From Salvelinus alpinus (Eukaryota; Chordata; Actinopteri; Salmoniformes; Salmonidae), in assembly GCF_045679555.1 (NCBI RefSeq), contig NC_092096.1:25343817-25407816 (forward strand): 64,000 nt of DNA. Direction: 5' to 3'. The stretch's first letter is position 1, and each line of letters begins with the position of its first letter. The position numbers and the translations under genes were made by a program. The notes below the pieces were generated by a model that made no database searches, was not told the origin of the DNA, and was given only the letters and a program-made list of their open reading frames with translations. Below, piece after piece: positions 1 through 29,705 of the stretch.

Positions 1-1859
1 CCTCTCCTCCAGACTCAACTCACTGGGGGGAACCCGGGGGGAGGTGGGCTCCACCATGCCCACACACAGGGCACTGAGAAAGGGTTCCTCTGGAGCTGAG
101 GCTGGGTCACTTTGGTCCAACTCTGGAAGGGAATTGTCCTCTAACAAAATGGCGGAGGTAAGTGATGTCATTGCATCTTCCTCATTCCGATCTGTTAACC
201 CTGTTGTGTTGGTCTGTGCCTCCCCGTCTCTCCTCCCCTTCCCCTCCTCCTTCTCTGCATCCCCACTCATCTTAACCATATCCTCTCTCTCTCTCTCACC
301 GGGTGCAATATCCTCCAAGTCCTCCTGGCCTGAAGGGGGCACCACTGTCGGAGTTCTATTGGCTTTGCTGTGCCTCTGGTAGGCCCGGGAGTACTTCTTG
401 AGCTTCCTGTTCCTCTCCTGGGCGCCGTGAGTGTTGACGCTGGACGAGTCGATGCCGTACACCTGGAGGCCATAGCGCAGCGACAGGAAGGAGCAAAGGT
501 AACCTTTCCCTGAGCCCACATCAATCACCTGGGAGACAAAGATTTATTGTGATGGGTCAGAAAATAATGTAGTCTAGTCGATGTTGTTCAAGCTTGGTCT
601 TGGGTGCCCCACTCATAGGGTGTGCAGGCTTTCGTTCTAGCCCACCACTGTTTAATTAATCAACTAATCATCAAGCCCTTGATATGTTGAGTCGGGTGTG
701 TAAGGCTGGAACAAAAGCCTGCATACACCTTTTAGGTACCCAGGAGCAGGATTGAAGAACACTGTTGTGGCCAGGGCCCGGGCACACGGTAGCAAAACAT
801 TAACGTTTTGAAAAGAAAACCGAGTTTCTTATCCGACAATATCAGATAGTACCTCAATCTGTTTCAGAGTGTTTTCTTCTGTTTTGTGCCTGCTAAAATG
901 AGACCCGGTTGTGTCTTTCACCTGTTTGACCCGGCAGCGCTGGGCTAGGCTGGCCACCACCTCTGACATGGCCTGCACCTCGTGGGACTTCTTGGAGTTC
1001 ATAAACTCATCACTCTCCACCACAGCACCTGGAACTGTCAATGGACACACATGTGTCAGTGAATCTGTGCATGGATGGCAAAACTGTACACTATCTGTGC
1101 TTTGCTATTGAGAGACCTGTGACCAAACCTAGTGTCAGTGACCATAGAAATAGAATTACTATAAATAGATAGTAATTATGTTTCTATATCAGTGACACTA
1201 ATGACAGTGTGTTACAATGACAGAACCAAGACCTTGGACTAAAACAAACAGTTCCCCTTTAGTTATTCTTAGGATCGGTTAGGATAGTGTCCATTTTGTA
1301 CCTTCCTCCAGGGGTTGAGCGTTGTCAGTGTGTCTGAGGGATTGCAGTAGCTCTGTGCGGCCCACACAGACCCCGAGGCCAGGCAGGGAGTGGGCATAGG
1401 CAGCCTCCAAGAACTCAGCCACATCCACCAGGCGCTTACTATCATCACAGAAACCAAAGGTGATCTTCTTGGCTTTTCGAGAGTAAAAAAAAAAGAAGAA
1501 ACATAAGAGTTGTCCTTTGTTTATTTTATTCAACATTTTGACTTTGATAAATATTACAACCGTGTAATAACAATTACATATGAAACATTTCATATTTGTC
1601 AATGAACCATCGACAAAATAACACTTACCGTACCATTGCCATGATTTAAGTAATGTTCTGGCGCCCTCTTGTGGTCACCATTCAAAGTGATCTCTGTCAA
1701 GACCTCCACGGGTGGCACCGCCATGAACTGGTCCCATACATTGCAAGTGTAGAAATCCACAGTGTGGGCATTGGCGATGCTCAGTGAAACAGAGAGGAAG
1801 AGTTTAACAGCATCTATTTTCTTCTGAATCGCTTCCAGAGAATTCATGGAAGATGCCAT
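1..1859 (-). CDS. mettl25: METTL25, putative SAM-dependent methyltransferase, 5' half (partial, runs off window start)
   Basis: Four coding exons fit on the minus strand: 1629-1859 (ATG at 1859), about 1302-1467, 922-1028, and 528 down to the window edge. The phases join without a stop. Exon 1 encodes the family start with ANAHTVDFYTCNVWDQF. Exon 3 has MNSKKSHEVQAMSEVV. Exon 4 begins VIDVGSGKGYLCSFLSLRYG, which holds the glycine-rich SAM-binding motif I (DVGSGKG), followed by YGIDSS and ERNRKLKK, all typical of METTL25. The rest of exon 4 is an acidic, low-complexity stretch that stays open to base 1, like the long central exon of the human gene. The family is a predicted methyltransferase whose substrate I do not know. 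The acceptor of exon 2 is uncertain by a codon or so, since several AGs follow the T-rich tract. A second in-frame ATG lies five codons downstream of the chosen one. Head-to-head pairing with ccdc59 matches the human order and supports the name. Confidence 0.9.
590..770. repeat. Palindromic salmonid dispersed repeat in mettl25 intron
   Basis: The mettl25 intron between 529 and 921 holds a MITE-like sequence. Near its left end it reads CTAATCATCAAGCCCTTGAT, and a degenerate inverted match and a GGAACAAAAGCCTGCA motif follow. I recognise this as a very common teleost/salmonid interspersed repeat. Its superfamily is not certain from sequence alone. Confidence 0.55.
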
Positions 1860-2190
1860 TGAATAAAAACTCTAACCTAGACGTGCTTACAGCAGGTCTT
1901 GGAATGACTCCCTCTTTACAGTATAATCAGGCATAACTAGTTGCAACTGAACGACGATGATTTTCTTAGCACGTATGTGGCAGCCATGTTGGGTGTACCG
2001 AAATACATTGAGCTCTACGGACGCTATCCTTACTTACGCACCAACACAAATGACGTCCCTCGTGGTCGATTGCTCATGGATGGATTTGTCATGTCTTTCT
2101 GAGACCACCACATACGTCATAACAATGCGACGAAAAGCACATGGGAAGTAAACACATGAAACTTGCGATATTTTGCTAAAATTGAGTGAA
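1860..2190. promoter_or_regulatory. Probable bidirectional promoter between mettl25 and ccdc59
   Basis: The start codons of mettl25 (minus) and ccdc59 (plus) are separated by 331 bases, so any 5' UTRs and both promoters must lie here. I see no clear TATA box or strong CpG island. A TGACGT half-site (CRE-like) lies at about 2050 and a CATACGTCA element at about 2112. This is inferred from head-to-head geometry, which is also the arrangement of the human genes. Confidence 0.5.
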
Positions 2191-3955
2191 ATGGCACCAC
2201 CAGCACAGCAAAAAATGAAGACCAAGGGCACATATGACGGAAAACGTGCCAATAGAAACCAACCCTACAATCGACCAGGGGGCAAGAAGAAGTGGGTCTC
2301 TGAGCACAAAGTATTCGACGGCAGTATTGGAGAAGGTAGCTAAGCTCGCTTGCCAGTGCTAGCTAGCCATAGTCTGAGTTCCAGTCACTTTAGCTAGCTA
2401 ACTTGCCACTGGAATGTAATAGTTAGCTGAACAGAGACGGCAACCAGGCTAAGCTAGCCTATCTAGCTATCTAAAGTGTGTTTAAAATTGCAGTTAATGT
2501 ATATTGTATAAAATGAAATCATTCAATATGTTAGAGTTCCGGGATAACTAGACCTTCCAACTGTAGAAGTGGGGAATCTATAAAGGTCCTGATTAATCTA
2601 TGAGCCCCCCCATTGACCAATTAGCTAATAAAGTAACCTAGCTACATGGGTGGCTAAATGTTTATGTGTAAGTTAACAAACAGTGTTTTTGCAGATATAC
2701 ATTAATGCTTGAGCCATAAACATCTCTTTCCTCAGGTCAGGGCTTTGCCTTCAAAAGGAAGGAGAAAGTGAAACATGAATACAACAAACTGCTACGGAAG
2801 GAGAGGAGGAAGAACACAGAGTTCAAAAGCCAATATACAGAACAGTACCCCGAGCATCTGAGGCATCTCTACGAGGCTGAGGCCGAGAAACTGAGGAATG
2901 AGGTTAAGACCAACAGAATCAACAGAACCAAAGCTAGGATGGCTGGCGCTGGTGGTCCAGTAGAGGAGGAAGCAGCTCCCATGGCAGTGAACGAAGCCCC
3001 CACGGACCAAGCTACATCCATAGACCCTGCAGCTGATGCTGGCATCTCCTCTGACAAGACTGACTCTGCCTCACAGCCCACTCCAGCAGTAGCGGCCTCA
3101 AAGAATGACAGGTAGTCACTTAAATAATGTTTACAAACTGCTTTTCTAATTTCATTTGTATATATTGTATTATATTCTACTGTATTTTAGTCAATGCCAC
3201 TCCGACATTGCTTGTCTTAATATTGATATATTTCTTAGTTCCATTATTTTGCTTTTAGATTTGTGTGTATTGTTGTGAATTGTTAGATATTACTGCACTG
3301 TTGGAGCTAGGAACACAAGCATTTCGCTACACCCGCAATAACATCTGCTAAATATGTGTATGTGACAATACAATTTGCTCATCTGGTTTGGAGTAAAGCA
3401 GTTTGTGCAAAAAATGTAAATGCACTACCCATTTACAGTGTACTGTGTAAAATGTAATTTCTGTCAATGAAGTGTGGCAATGCTTTGTGTGAAATGTCGT
3501 TGCAATCAAGGCCAACCACTTGAAGGAGTTACAATGCGTGATGCAACATGCTAATGTGTTGTTGTTTTCCAGTCTACCCATGAGTAACCGGAGTAAAAAG
3601 AAAATGCTGAGGAAGACTTCCTATCAGAAAACAAAAGAGGAGTTTGAAAGTGTTAAAGAAAAGCAGAAGAATAAGAAAGAGGTATAGTGTTTCACGTTCT
3701 CAATTTAAAGTCCTCAGAAAAGTACTATCGTAGGTCAAAAGCGTTGGACTGTTCTCAACAAGTGGTATTTTTGCCTCCATATAGGAGTTTTTGAAGAACA
3801 AGGAGCAGAAAGAAGAAGCTATCAAGAAGTACAAACAGAAGAAAATGGAGACATTTCAGATGCTGAGCAAAAAGACGAGGAAGGGGCAGCCCAACCTGAA
3901 CCTACAGATGGAATACCTGCTCCAGAAGATTCAAGGGACCGGGCCGGGAAAATGA
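2191..3955 (+). CDS. ccdc59: CCDC59 / TAP26 (Fyv7-like rRNA-processing family)
   Basis: Four exons join in frame: 2191-2335, 2736-3111, 3573-3681 and 3785-3955. They total 801 bases (266 residues plus TGA), a little longer than the human protein of about 240. Conserved blocks are [37 protein letters not shown] and, near the end, [20 protein letters not shown] with [17 protein letters not shown]. The protein is highly basic with long charged helices. The family is nuclear: human TAP26 associates with thyroid transcription factor 1, and the yeast relative Fyv7 acts in 40S rRNA processing. The middle of exon 2 (about residues 105-170) is an Ala/Pro/acidic linker that looks poorly conserved. The ATG at 2191 is chosen because it begins MAPP as in mammals and no upstream in-frame start precedes it. 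AATAAA lies 36 bases past the stop. Confidence 0.93.
3120..3375 (+). repeat. Salmonid dispersed repeat tail in ccdc59 intron
   Basis: Sequence around 3230-3370, including GTTGGAGCTAGGAACACAAG and CATTTCGCTACACCCGCAAT, is a familiar high-copy salmonid repeat 3' end. It sits in ccdc59 intron 2. I cannot assign the family with confidence from sequence alone; a LINE- or SINE-tail origin is likely. Confidence 0.5.
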
Positions 3956-3990
3956 CCCGGAAAAATGGACGTCGAAGGCTTCAAATAGCA

Positions 3991-3996
3991 AATAAA
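3991..3996 (+). promoter_or_regulatory. ccdc59 poly(A) signal
   Basis: A canonical AATAAA hexamer lies 36 bases after the ccdc59 stop. Another AATAAA at about 4211 could serve a longer transcript. Confidence 0.6.
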
Positions 3997-4219
3997 CAGT
4001 GGAACTCTTACTGTGATGGTTTTATATCATAGATGAGTCTTGTTCTTCTTTTGTGAACTGCCATTGTTAATAGATTGTATCATAATAGATTTTCAGACTT
4101 TTTAGCAGTTTATTTACATTTTGAACCACAAGGTGGCATTTGAGAGATGAGCTGTTCTTGTAAAATATTTAAATATTCCTTTCAAATAGAAACCATTTCT
4201 ATTAAATGTTAATAAAAGG

Positions 4220-5777
4220 TTGTAAACGAAGTCTGGTTTATTGTTCTATTTATGAGTGCACCAAGAACTAAAGCTAGTGTTGATCCAAGTGGACTGCAGA
4301 ATTCAGAGTGAGAAATGTAGTGTTTTATTTGTAGCGGGACAAAATAGAGACCATATCCTGGACACTCCCATAAAATGACATCTCTGGACCGCACGGTGTA
4401 CCTCCTTGCCCAGGCGTTGTCATAGTTACAGATTATGTGTCGCGCGTACGTTTTTTGATGTCCATGCTGCCCTTCCACTGTGCCGCTGTCATTCTAATAG
4501 TACTAATTAGCTGTTGCATGTTGATATTTAACCGGAGCTCTGTCTACCCTAAGTGGTGATTATTAGTGAGAGCTCGAACCCTAAATCCCCTCAGGCGACT
4601 GCCCCATGACATCACATGGTACGCGAATTACTTTTCAAAGCGTCGTTTGAGAGGCAAGAACTTCCTAAATAGGAAGTGCGATCATCGCTCTCTGTATTTT
4701 GGTCCATGTTGAAAGTTTCAGGGCTAATATCTTAATCTTTTGGATATTAAAAGGTAAGTTATTAGTGTTTTTCGATTGCTTGTCCGATAATTAATTTGAT
4801 TGCTTATTTCACTCAATACAGAATGCATGAACTTGCCTATGTGAATATGTTTATGGATCATATAGAGGTAAGAAATTATACATATTTTCACACCCATCGG
4901 TTAAAAAATTGTATACATGATGACAAGCACGCATTCTAGTTTCGATTTTGTCAGAAAGGGCAACAAACATCTTGCACAAATTATATTATTGCTTTATTTT
5001 TTAGATTATGAAGGTTTTATACATAATTAATGCCTAATTAAATAAAGGTTAAATAAAATAAAAATGCTACTGTTGCCATTTATGTTGGATATGCTCCTTC
5101 TAATGAGAACTAACCAAACTGACATTTCCTTCTAAATGGGATGCTACATCCTTTCTTGGTCTGTCTAGGTGAGTAAAAGGCAGATGTATATCCTGGTCCC
5201 AAAGTGGAATACAGTGTTTTGTAATATGATAGGCTATCGGCTACCAACCCGGTCTCAGAGCATTTCGTATTATTCTGTATGTAAATCAGAGACACTCCAT
5301 TTTGTATGATGTTACATTTCGTATGGTATGTATTCATTTGTGAATAATGTTACCCACATTAGTCAACACCTACAGAGCATGTCATGTACAGACTGCTACT
5401 GTACAGACCTTCTCATGAGTTCAAGGCTGATCGGTCTTGATTTGAAGCCCATGATGCTGTCGCCCACACCTAACGTTAGCCATTTCCACAGAAGCCCTAT
5501 CCGCTATAACCACTTCCTCACCCTCAATTTGTTGTGGTTAACTGTAGTCCTGCTTTACAATGTAGTGAAAAACATAGCAGCTCAGGGTGCAGATTAGCAA
5601 TAGACTGATATCAGCACAAGGATGTTACTCTCTAGAGCACAGGCTGAAATACTTTTGTGTTTAGAAGATACAGTAAGCCTACCGACTGCTAATATTCAGT
5701 GTTCCCAAACCTGAAGAACATTTCATTGAGTGGTTTTTATTCACAATGTCTAGACTGTAGTCTATGGTATGCAGGAA
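4220..5777. other. Intergenic stretch, no gene recognised
   Basis: I find no protein-coding exon or RNA gene here. The stretch 4600-4755 ends in AAAAG followed by a donor-like GTAAGTTATT, so it could be a noncoding first exon, but nothing confirms that. Around 5250-5330 there is a short AT-rich motif (CATTTCGTATGGTATGTA) that resembles a salmonid dispersed repeat. Confidence 0.35.
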
Positions 5778-7674
5778 TTAACCTCTTATGGCTGCAAGGG
5801 AAATTATTGAGTAGCCAGAAAAAAGGTGCCCATTTCAAACGGCCTCGTACTCAATTCTTGCTCGTACAATATGCATATTATTTATTACCTTTGGATATAA
5901 AACACCTTCTAGTTTCTAAAACAGGTTTAATTATTTCTCTAAGTGAAACATAACTCTTTTTACAGCCCATTTTCTGGAAAAAGTGAATTTTCCAAGAAGC
6001 TATGTCTCTCTTCAAGATACTCTCTATAAAAGGCCTTGGCACTTGGGACTGTACAAACACGTCACACATCTTCCCCTGGTTGTCATGCGGAAGTGAGAGA
6101 AAAAAGGACTTGATTATCTCTGTCAGGGACTGAAAGGAACCTCTTTGAGTGATAAGTGCGCACTTTATAATTTTTTCTGGGCGCGAAGTAGGAACTGGAC
6201 CGCGCTCCTGGAAAACACTCGTTATAGGTGAATATGACCTCCAGCTTCGATTTTCTTTGATACATGTCACAAAATCATCCTAAAGTATGTTTTTTCAATA
6301 TACTTTAATTATATTATTGAAATTTATTCTGGACTTTAGACGTGATGCGACGCAAGAATTTTGTCAAGACGGAGAGGTTAGCATGGCATGGCCAGTGTGT
6401 CATGCTAATTCAACAGGGACATCGTTCGTTCTAGGTCCAAATGAACACGGTTCTGAACAAAGGACCCTTTGGAGAACATTCTGATGGAAAATCAACAAAG
6501 ATAAGGACCCAATTTGGGATGCTTTTTCATATATCTGTCGAACTGTGCTATCGCTAGCGTTTGACTAGAATCAATGCTGCTGTGTGCTAGCTATTGTAGT
6601 AAGCTAATATAACGATATATTGTGTTTTCGCTGTAAAACACTTCAGAAATCGGAAATATTGTCTGTATTCACAAGATCTTTCTCTTTCATTAGCTATCCA
6701 CCATATATTTTTCTGAAATCTTTTCTGATGTGAAATTAGAAGTAGACGTTGGTGTCTGTTTTCTCTGGCTACTGCCGTGCGATTTCTTACTGTAGCTATG
6801 ATGGTAGCAGTAATGTAAAACTGATTTATAGCTAAAATATGCATTTTTTTTGAACAAAACATAGATTTATTGTGTAACATGTTATAGGACTGTCATCTGA
6901 GGGAGTTTTTTCTAGGTTATTTAGGTTAGTTCTAGGTTAGTTAGGTTGGCTTTGCATGCTAGCTGCATGCTAGCTGCATGCTACCGGTGCTGTGAAAAAT
7001 AAGTGTCTCTCTTTTTGTATTTGGTGGTGAGCTAACATGAATATATGTGGTGTTTTCGCTGTAAAACATTTAAAGAATCTGAAATATTGTCTGTATTCAC
7101 AAGATCTTTCTCTTTCATTAGCTATCCACCATATATTTCTCTGAAATGTTTTCTGAAGTGTAATAAGGTAGTTGACGTTGGTGTCTGTATTTTCTCTGGC
7201 TACTCCCGTGCGATTTCTTACTGTAGCTATGATGGTAGCAGTAATGTAAAACTGATTTATAGCTAAAATATGCATTTTTTTTGAACAAAACATAGATTTA
7301 TTGTGTAACATGTTATAGGACTGTCATCTGAGGTAGTTTTTTCTAGGTTATTTAGGTTGGTTCTAGGTTAGTTAGGTTGGCTTGTGCATGCTAAATGCAG
7401 CCTACTTGTGCTGTGAAAAATGTCTTTCTGTCTTTTTTTATTTGGTGGTGACCTAACATAAATATATGTGGTGTTTTCTCTGTAAAACATTTAAAAAATC
7501 GGACATGTTGGCTGGATTGACAAGATGTTTATCTTTCAAATGCTGTATTGGACTTGTTAATGTGTGAAAGTTAAATATTTTACAAAAATAGATTTTGAAT
7601 TTCGCGCTCTGCACTTGGACAGGCTGTTGTCATATTGATCCCGATGTCGGGCTTGCAGCCTGAAGAAGTTTTAA
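5778..7674. mobile_element. piggyBac-like non-autonomous element with TTAA ends
   Basis: The element is bounded by TTAA at 5778-5781 and 7671-7674. The inner ends are imperfect inverted repeats: CCTCTTATGGCTGCAAG on the left matches the reverse complement of CTTGCAGCCTGAAGAAGT on the right. TTAA target duplication is the hallmark of piggyBac. No transposase frame is visible, so it would be non-autonomous. Its right half consists of a tandem repeat of about 425 bases (described separately). The assignment rests on the TTAA and end symmetry only. Confidence 0.55.
6600..7540. repeat. About 425-bp tandem repeat, just over two copies, inside the TTAA element
   Basis: The motif TGTTTTCGCTGTAAAACA occurs at 6623 and 7051 and, diverged, at 7472, giving periods of 428 and 421 bases. 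The first two units are nearly identical for several hundred bases, while the third breaks off early. Two minus-strand frames of 97 and 113 residues start with the same peptide in units 1 and 2. They reflect the repeat and do not resemble any protein I know. Confidence 0.8.
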
Positions 7675-7977
7675 CATAGTTGTGAGGATTGTATGCTTCG
7701 GTATTAAGATAAGCCGTTATGTTTACATACTTCCCAGCATGTTAGCTAGGATGAAAGTCTCAGCTTATGAAAAAGGGAATTTATACCCAAAGGACTATGT
7801 GGCTGCTGACACGCGGTTCAAGACCGAACTTTTCTCATAGTTGTTACTCAATAGTAACACTAACCCCTTTCCTGTAGTTTTTCACATAGATAAGAGACTT
7901 ACATCACAGAAAGAGTTCTGCTTTCATGCATTACTAGCCTACAACACACTACCAACATGACACACATCTCAAAAGTT

Positions 7978-8127
7978 GCTTTTAGACAGGCAGACAGATT
8001 CTGATATTTTTTCACTAATTGGTCTTTTGACAATTCAGAACAGCTCTGAAAAAGATCTGATGTGATTGGTCGAAAAAACAATTAGTGGAAAAAATATCAA
8101 ATTTGGGCTGCCTGTTTAAATGCAGCC
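7978..8127. mobile_element. Palindromic salmonid MITE
   Basis: Left arm TTTAGACAGGCAGACAGATT and right arm TTGGGCTGCCTGTTTAAATG are inverted relatives, and the centre CTAATTGGTCTTTTGAC pairs with GATTGGTCGAAAAAACAATTAG. The whole 150 bases would fold as one imperfect hairpin. This is a common short non-autonomous element in salmonids. Confidence 0.6.
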
Positions 8128-8282
8128 AAACAATGACTTATGAGAGCGTATAAATCTAAAAAGAAAACATGACATCGTGATGCTCTCTGTAATCATGGTC
8201 TTCATGTACCCACTTTTCAAACAGATTTAAGGTTATATTCTCATGTCTTTCCTTTTTATTCTTCCCAGGAACCTGGGAACAA

Positions 8283-8684
8283 GACAGACCATTTACTGAG
8301 ATATGAAAACTCCTAGACAGACCATTTACTGAGATATGAAGACTCCTAGACAGACCATTTACTGAGATATGAAAACTCCTAGACAGACCATTTACTGAGA
8401 TATGAAAACTCCTAGACAGACCATTTACTGAGATATGAAGACTTCTAGACAGACCATTTACTGAGATATGAAAACTCCTAGACAGACCATTTACTGAGAT
8501 ATGAAAACTCCTAGACAGACCATTTACTGAGATATGAAAACTCCTAGACAGACCATTTACTGAGATATGAAAACACCTAGACAGACCATTTACTGAGATA
8601 TGAAAACTCCTAGACAGACCATTTACTGAGATATGAAAACACCTAGACAGACCATTTACTGAGATATGAAAACTCCTAGACAGT
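8283..8684. repeat. 33-bp minisatellite upstream of cracr2a (copy 1)
   Basis: About twelve 33-base units contain CATTTACTGAGATATGAAAA followed by CTCCTAGACAGAC. The array ends about 90 bases before the cracr2a start codon chosen here. Because 33 is divisible by three and no unit carries a minus-strand stop, it yields a 193-residue minus-strand open frame of 11-residue repeats (HISVNGLSRSF), which I regard as a by-product of the repeat. Confidence 0.95.
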
Positions 8685-8735
8685 CTCTGTGGCCTCATCA
8701 CTACTGACTTGTAGTGCCTGGTCTCATCGCTCACC

Positions 8736-8765
8736 ATGACCCAAACCGGCCAGGCCGAGGAGTGA
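8736..8765 (+). promoter_or_regulatory. Short upstream ORF with strong Kozak context before cracr2a
   Basis: ACCATGA at 8733 opens a nine-codon frame (MTQTGQAEE) that stops at 8765, seven bases before the cracr2a ATG at 8773. The same frame is present at 37179-37208 in the second copy. It could reduce initiation at the main start or be spliced out, since GAGGA|GTGAGA inside it resembles a donor. Transcription of this stretch is not shown by the sequence. Confidence 0.35.
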
Positions 8766-8772
8766 GACAGCC

Positions 8773-18754
<9,982 letters not shown>

Positions 18755-19155
18755 AGACACTCTGACAGAATAGAGAGCGAGAGAGAGCATTTGGAATGGC
18801 TGGAGACTCCTGATAACAAGTGAAGGAACTCTTCAATCTAACTCTTTCTCTGTGCTCTCGGAGCCAAATCCTAACTTTGTGTACATTTGTTAATCAATGT
18901 CTCAAATTAGGACGGCTCTTCTTTCAGTACCTGTTTTGTTAAAGGCAAAAGAGCCCAGTTGAGCTGGATCATAGGGGATTTAGCTCTAGTCTACATTACA
19001 ACCCGTTTTCTGTGTTGTTATTTGGACCTGCTGACTGTTATGAGCAATAGACATGTGTTCTACTGTAGAACTAATGGTATATTTTGTCAATTTATAGTGG
19101 ATCAATCATTTCAATGTCTAGAATGAATGTTTTTCTTTAGTTGTGATTTGTTGTT

Positions 19156-19161
19156 AATAAA
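19156..19161 (+). promoter_or_regulatory. cracr2a poly(A) signal (copy 1)
   Basis: AATAAA about 400 bases after the cracr2a stop, giving a short 3' UTR. The opposing prmt8 signal is about 150 bases further on. Confidence 0.65.
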
Positions 19162-19314
19162 AACACAGAATGGATATGTAAATAAGAGCCTGATTTAAGT
19201 TGTTAGTCTGTTACAACATAAGCACAACAAAATAATGATTGTCATAAATTGATTAAAATACTGATGTGAAATCTAATTATTTGATTCTTTCCCAACTATT
19301 CTAAGTAATTGTTC

Positions 19315-19320
19315 TTTATT
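19315..19320 (-). promoter_or_regulatory. prmt8 poly(A) signal (copy 1)
   Basis: TTTATT on the plus strand reads AATAAA on the minus strand, about 680 bases after the prmt8 stop codon at 20004-20006. The 19321-20003 stretch is therefore read as prmt8 3' UTR; a 77-residue plus-strand frame there is not supported as a gene. Confidence 0.55.
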
Positions 19321-20003
19321 TGTTCATCACTCCTACACCACACCCCAAAATCAAAATGGTAAAATATCTTTTCCAACTGGAGATGGAAGACAAAAGACAT
19401 TTCTCACAGGTTTCTATCATTAAACATGTTCCATTAGCAATTGTGAATATCTCAAATGATCAAATCATGATACCTGAAATCAACCAAGAACAAAAAGATA
19501 AACATGCAAATAACGTACCAGTACTGATTACCAACAAAATATACCTAACTTGAACAAACACTGAATGACTTTCCTGTTAAACTCTTAGGTTCTGCATTCG
19601 TTGAACTTTGAAAGACATCGGTGAAACAGAGGTGTAGTCTGTCTGTTTTTCTTGATAAAAGACATGCTCAGAGTTTGTCCTGAAAGTGCCTCTGGACTGG
19701 CATCTAAAATCCCTATAACTCCTTTAGATCTAGTACTAATAACACTGAAACTCAACCTGAATAAAATAACAAATCAAGTTCATCAGGGATATTACATTCT
19801 CAGGGCAGCTTTAAAAATGTGGCAGGTGATGGCGCTATTGCTTCGAAATGGCTTGTTTTTATGACATCACTTAGGTGCTGGAACGCTGTCATCCAATCAG
19901 ATGTGTATCGTGTCCCCCTCGGACAAATAGGAGAGCCTGTGCCCTCCCTCAAGATGTGTCCAATAGGGGGCTGAGGAGGGTGATATCGCCCTTTGCTGGT
20001 CAG

Positions 20004-28641
<8,638 letters not shown>

Positions 28642-28642
28642 A

Positions 28643-28742
28643 NNNNNNNNNNNNNNNNNNNNNNNNNNNNNNNNNNNNNNNNNNNNNNNNNNNNNNNNNN
28701 NNNNNNNNNNNNNNNNNNNNNNNNNNNNNNNNNNNNNNNNNN
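28643..28742. other. Assembly gap, 100 N
   Basis: Exactly 100 N, the usual placeholder for a gap of unknown size. The left side stops five bases short of the position where copy 2 carries a Tc1 element. The right side begins inside an unrelated minisatellite. Confidence 1.
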
Positions 28743-29205
28743 GGTAGAGTGGAGAGTGATCTAGGGTAGAGTGATGGTATAGTGGAGAGTGATCCAGGGT
28801 AGAGTGATGGTAGAGTGGAGAGTGATCTAGGGTAGAGTGATGGTAGAGTGGAGAGTGATCCAGGGTAGAGTGATGGTAGAGTGGAGAGTGATCCAGGGTA
28901 GAGTGATGGTAGAGTGGAGAGTGATCTAGGGTAGAGTGTTGGTAGAGTGGAGAGTGATCTAGGGTAGAGTGTTGGTAGAGTGGAGAGTGATCTAGGGTAG
29001 AGTGTTGGTAGAGTGGAGAGTGATCTAGGGTAGAGTGGTGGTAGAGTGGAGAGTGATCCAGGGTAGAGTGATGGTAGAGTGGAGAGTGATCTAGGGTAGA
29101 GTGATGGTAGAGTGGAGAGTGATCCAGGGTAGAGTGATGGTAGAGTGGAGAGTGATCTAGGGTAGAGTGATGGTAGAGTGGAGAGTGATCCAGGGTAGAG
29201 TGATA
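28743..29205. repeat. 33-bp minisatellite at the left end of block B
   Basis: Fourteen or so units built from GGTAGAGTGGAGAGTGATC and AGGGTAGAGTGATG variants, running straight out of the gap. Again 33 bases and stop-free on minus, giving 11-residue repeats (LYPGSLSTLPS). Unrelated in sequence to the cracr2a-upstream minisatellite. Confidence 0.95.
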
Positions 29206-29705
29206 TGGTGAGCTGGGGTAGGAAACAGAAACAGTCTCCCAGACATGGGTTGGTCCTGGTTTTGATCCTGGGAAACACTTTCACTGGTTGAGCTTGGTCT
29301 GTGCTTAAACATGTCAACCTTTAGAAAATGCTCACCTTTCCTCCTTCATTCCCTTTCACCAGATTCTAGGATGTTAACAATACAGTACATAATGATATAT
29401 GACCCTCAAACTAAACCCGGGACCTCAGAGCCAGTTCCACTGCATTTTGTCATTGTTCCCTTCTAATCAGGGACTGATTTAAACATGGGACACCAGGGGT
29501 GTGCAATTCATTTTCAGGAAAGACAGAAAATCAGTAGGCTGTGGACCTCGTAGGGTAAGAGTCGGGTAACCCTGATGTATGAGAATGTATGAACTGTGTT
29601 TGTTTTGTAAAGTGCCGTGTTTATTGAACTTGGTGAGTAGAGATGGGGGGGAAAATCCCCCCAAAATATTAGTGAAAAAATAAATGTTCTCCTGCTATTA
29701 CTCAC

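Noticed and set aside
8283-8684. CRISPR-like regular array
   Set aside because: Direct tandem units with no unique spacers, in a vertebrate genome; it is a minisatellite.
19320-19553. 77-residue plus-strand frame
   Set aside because: Lies in the inferred prmt8 3' UTR between two convergent poly(A) signals; no recognisable domain, AT-rich.
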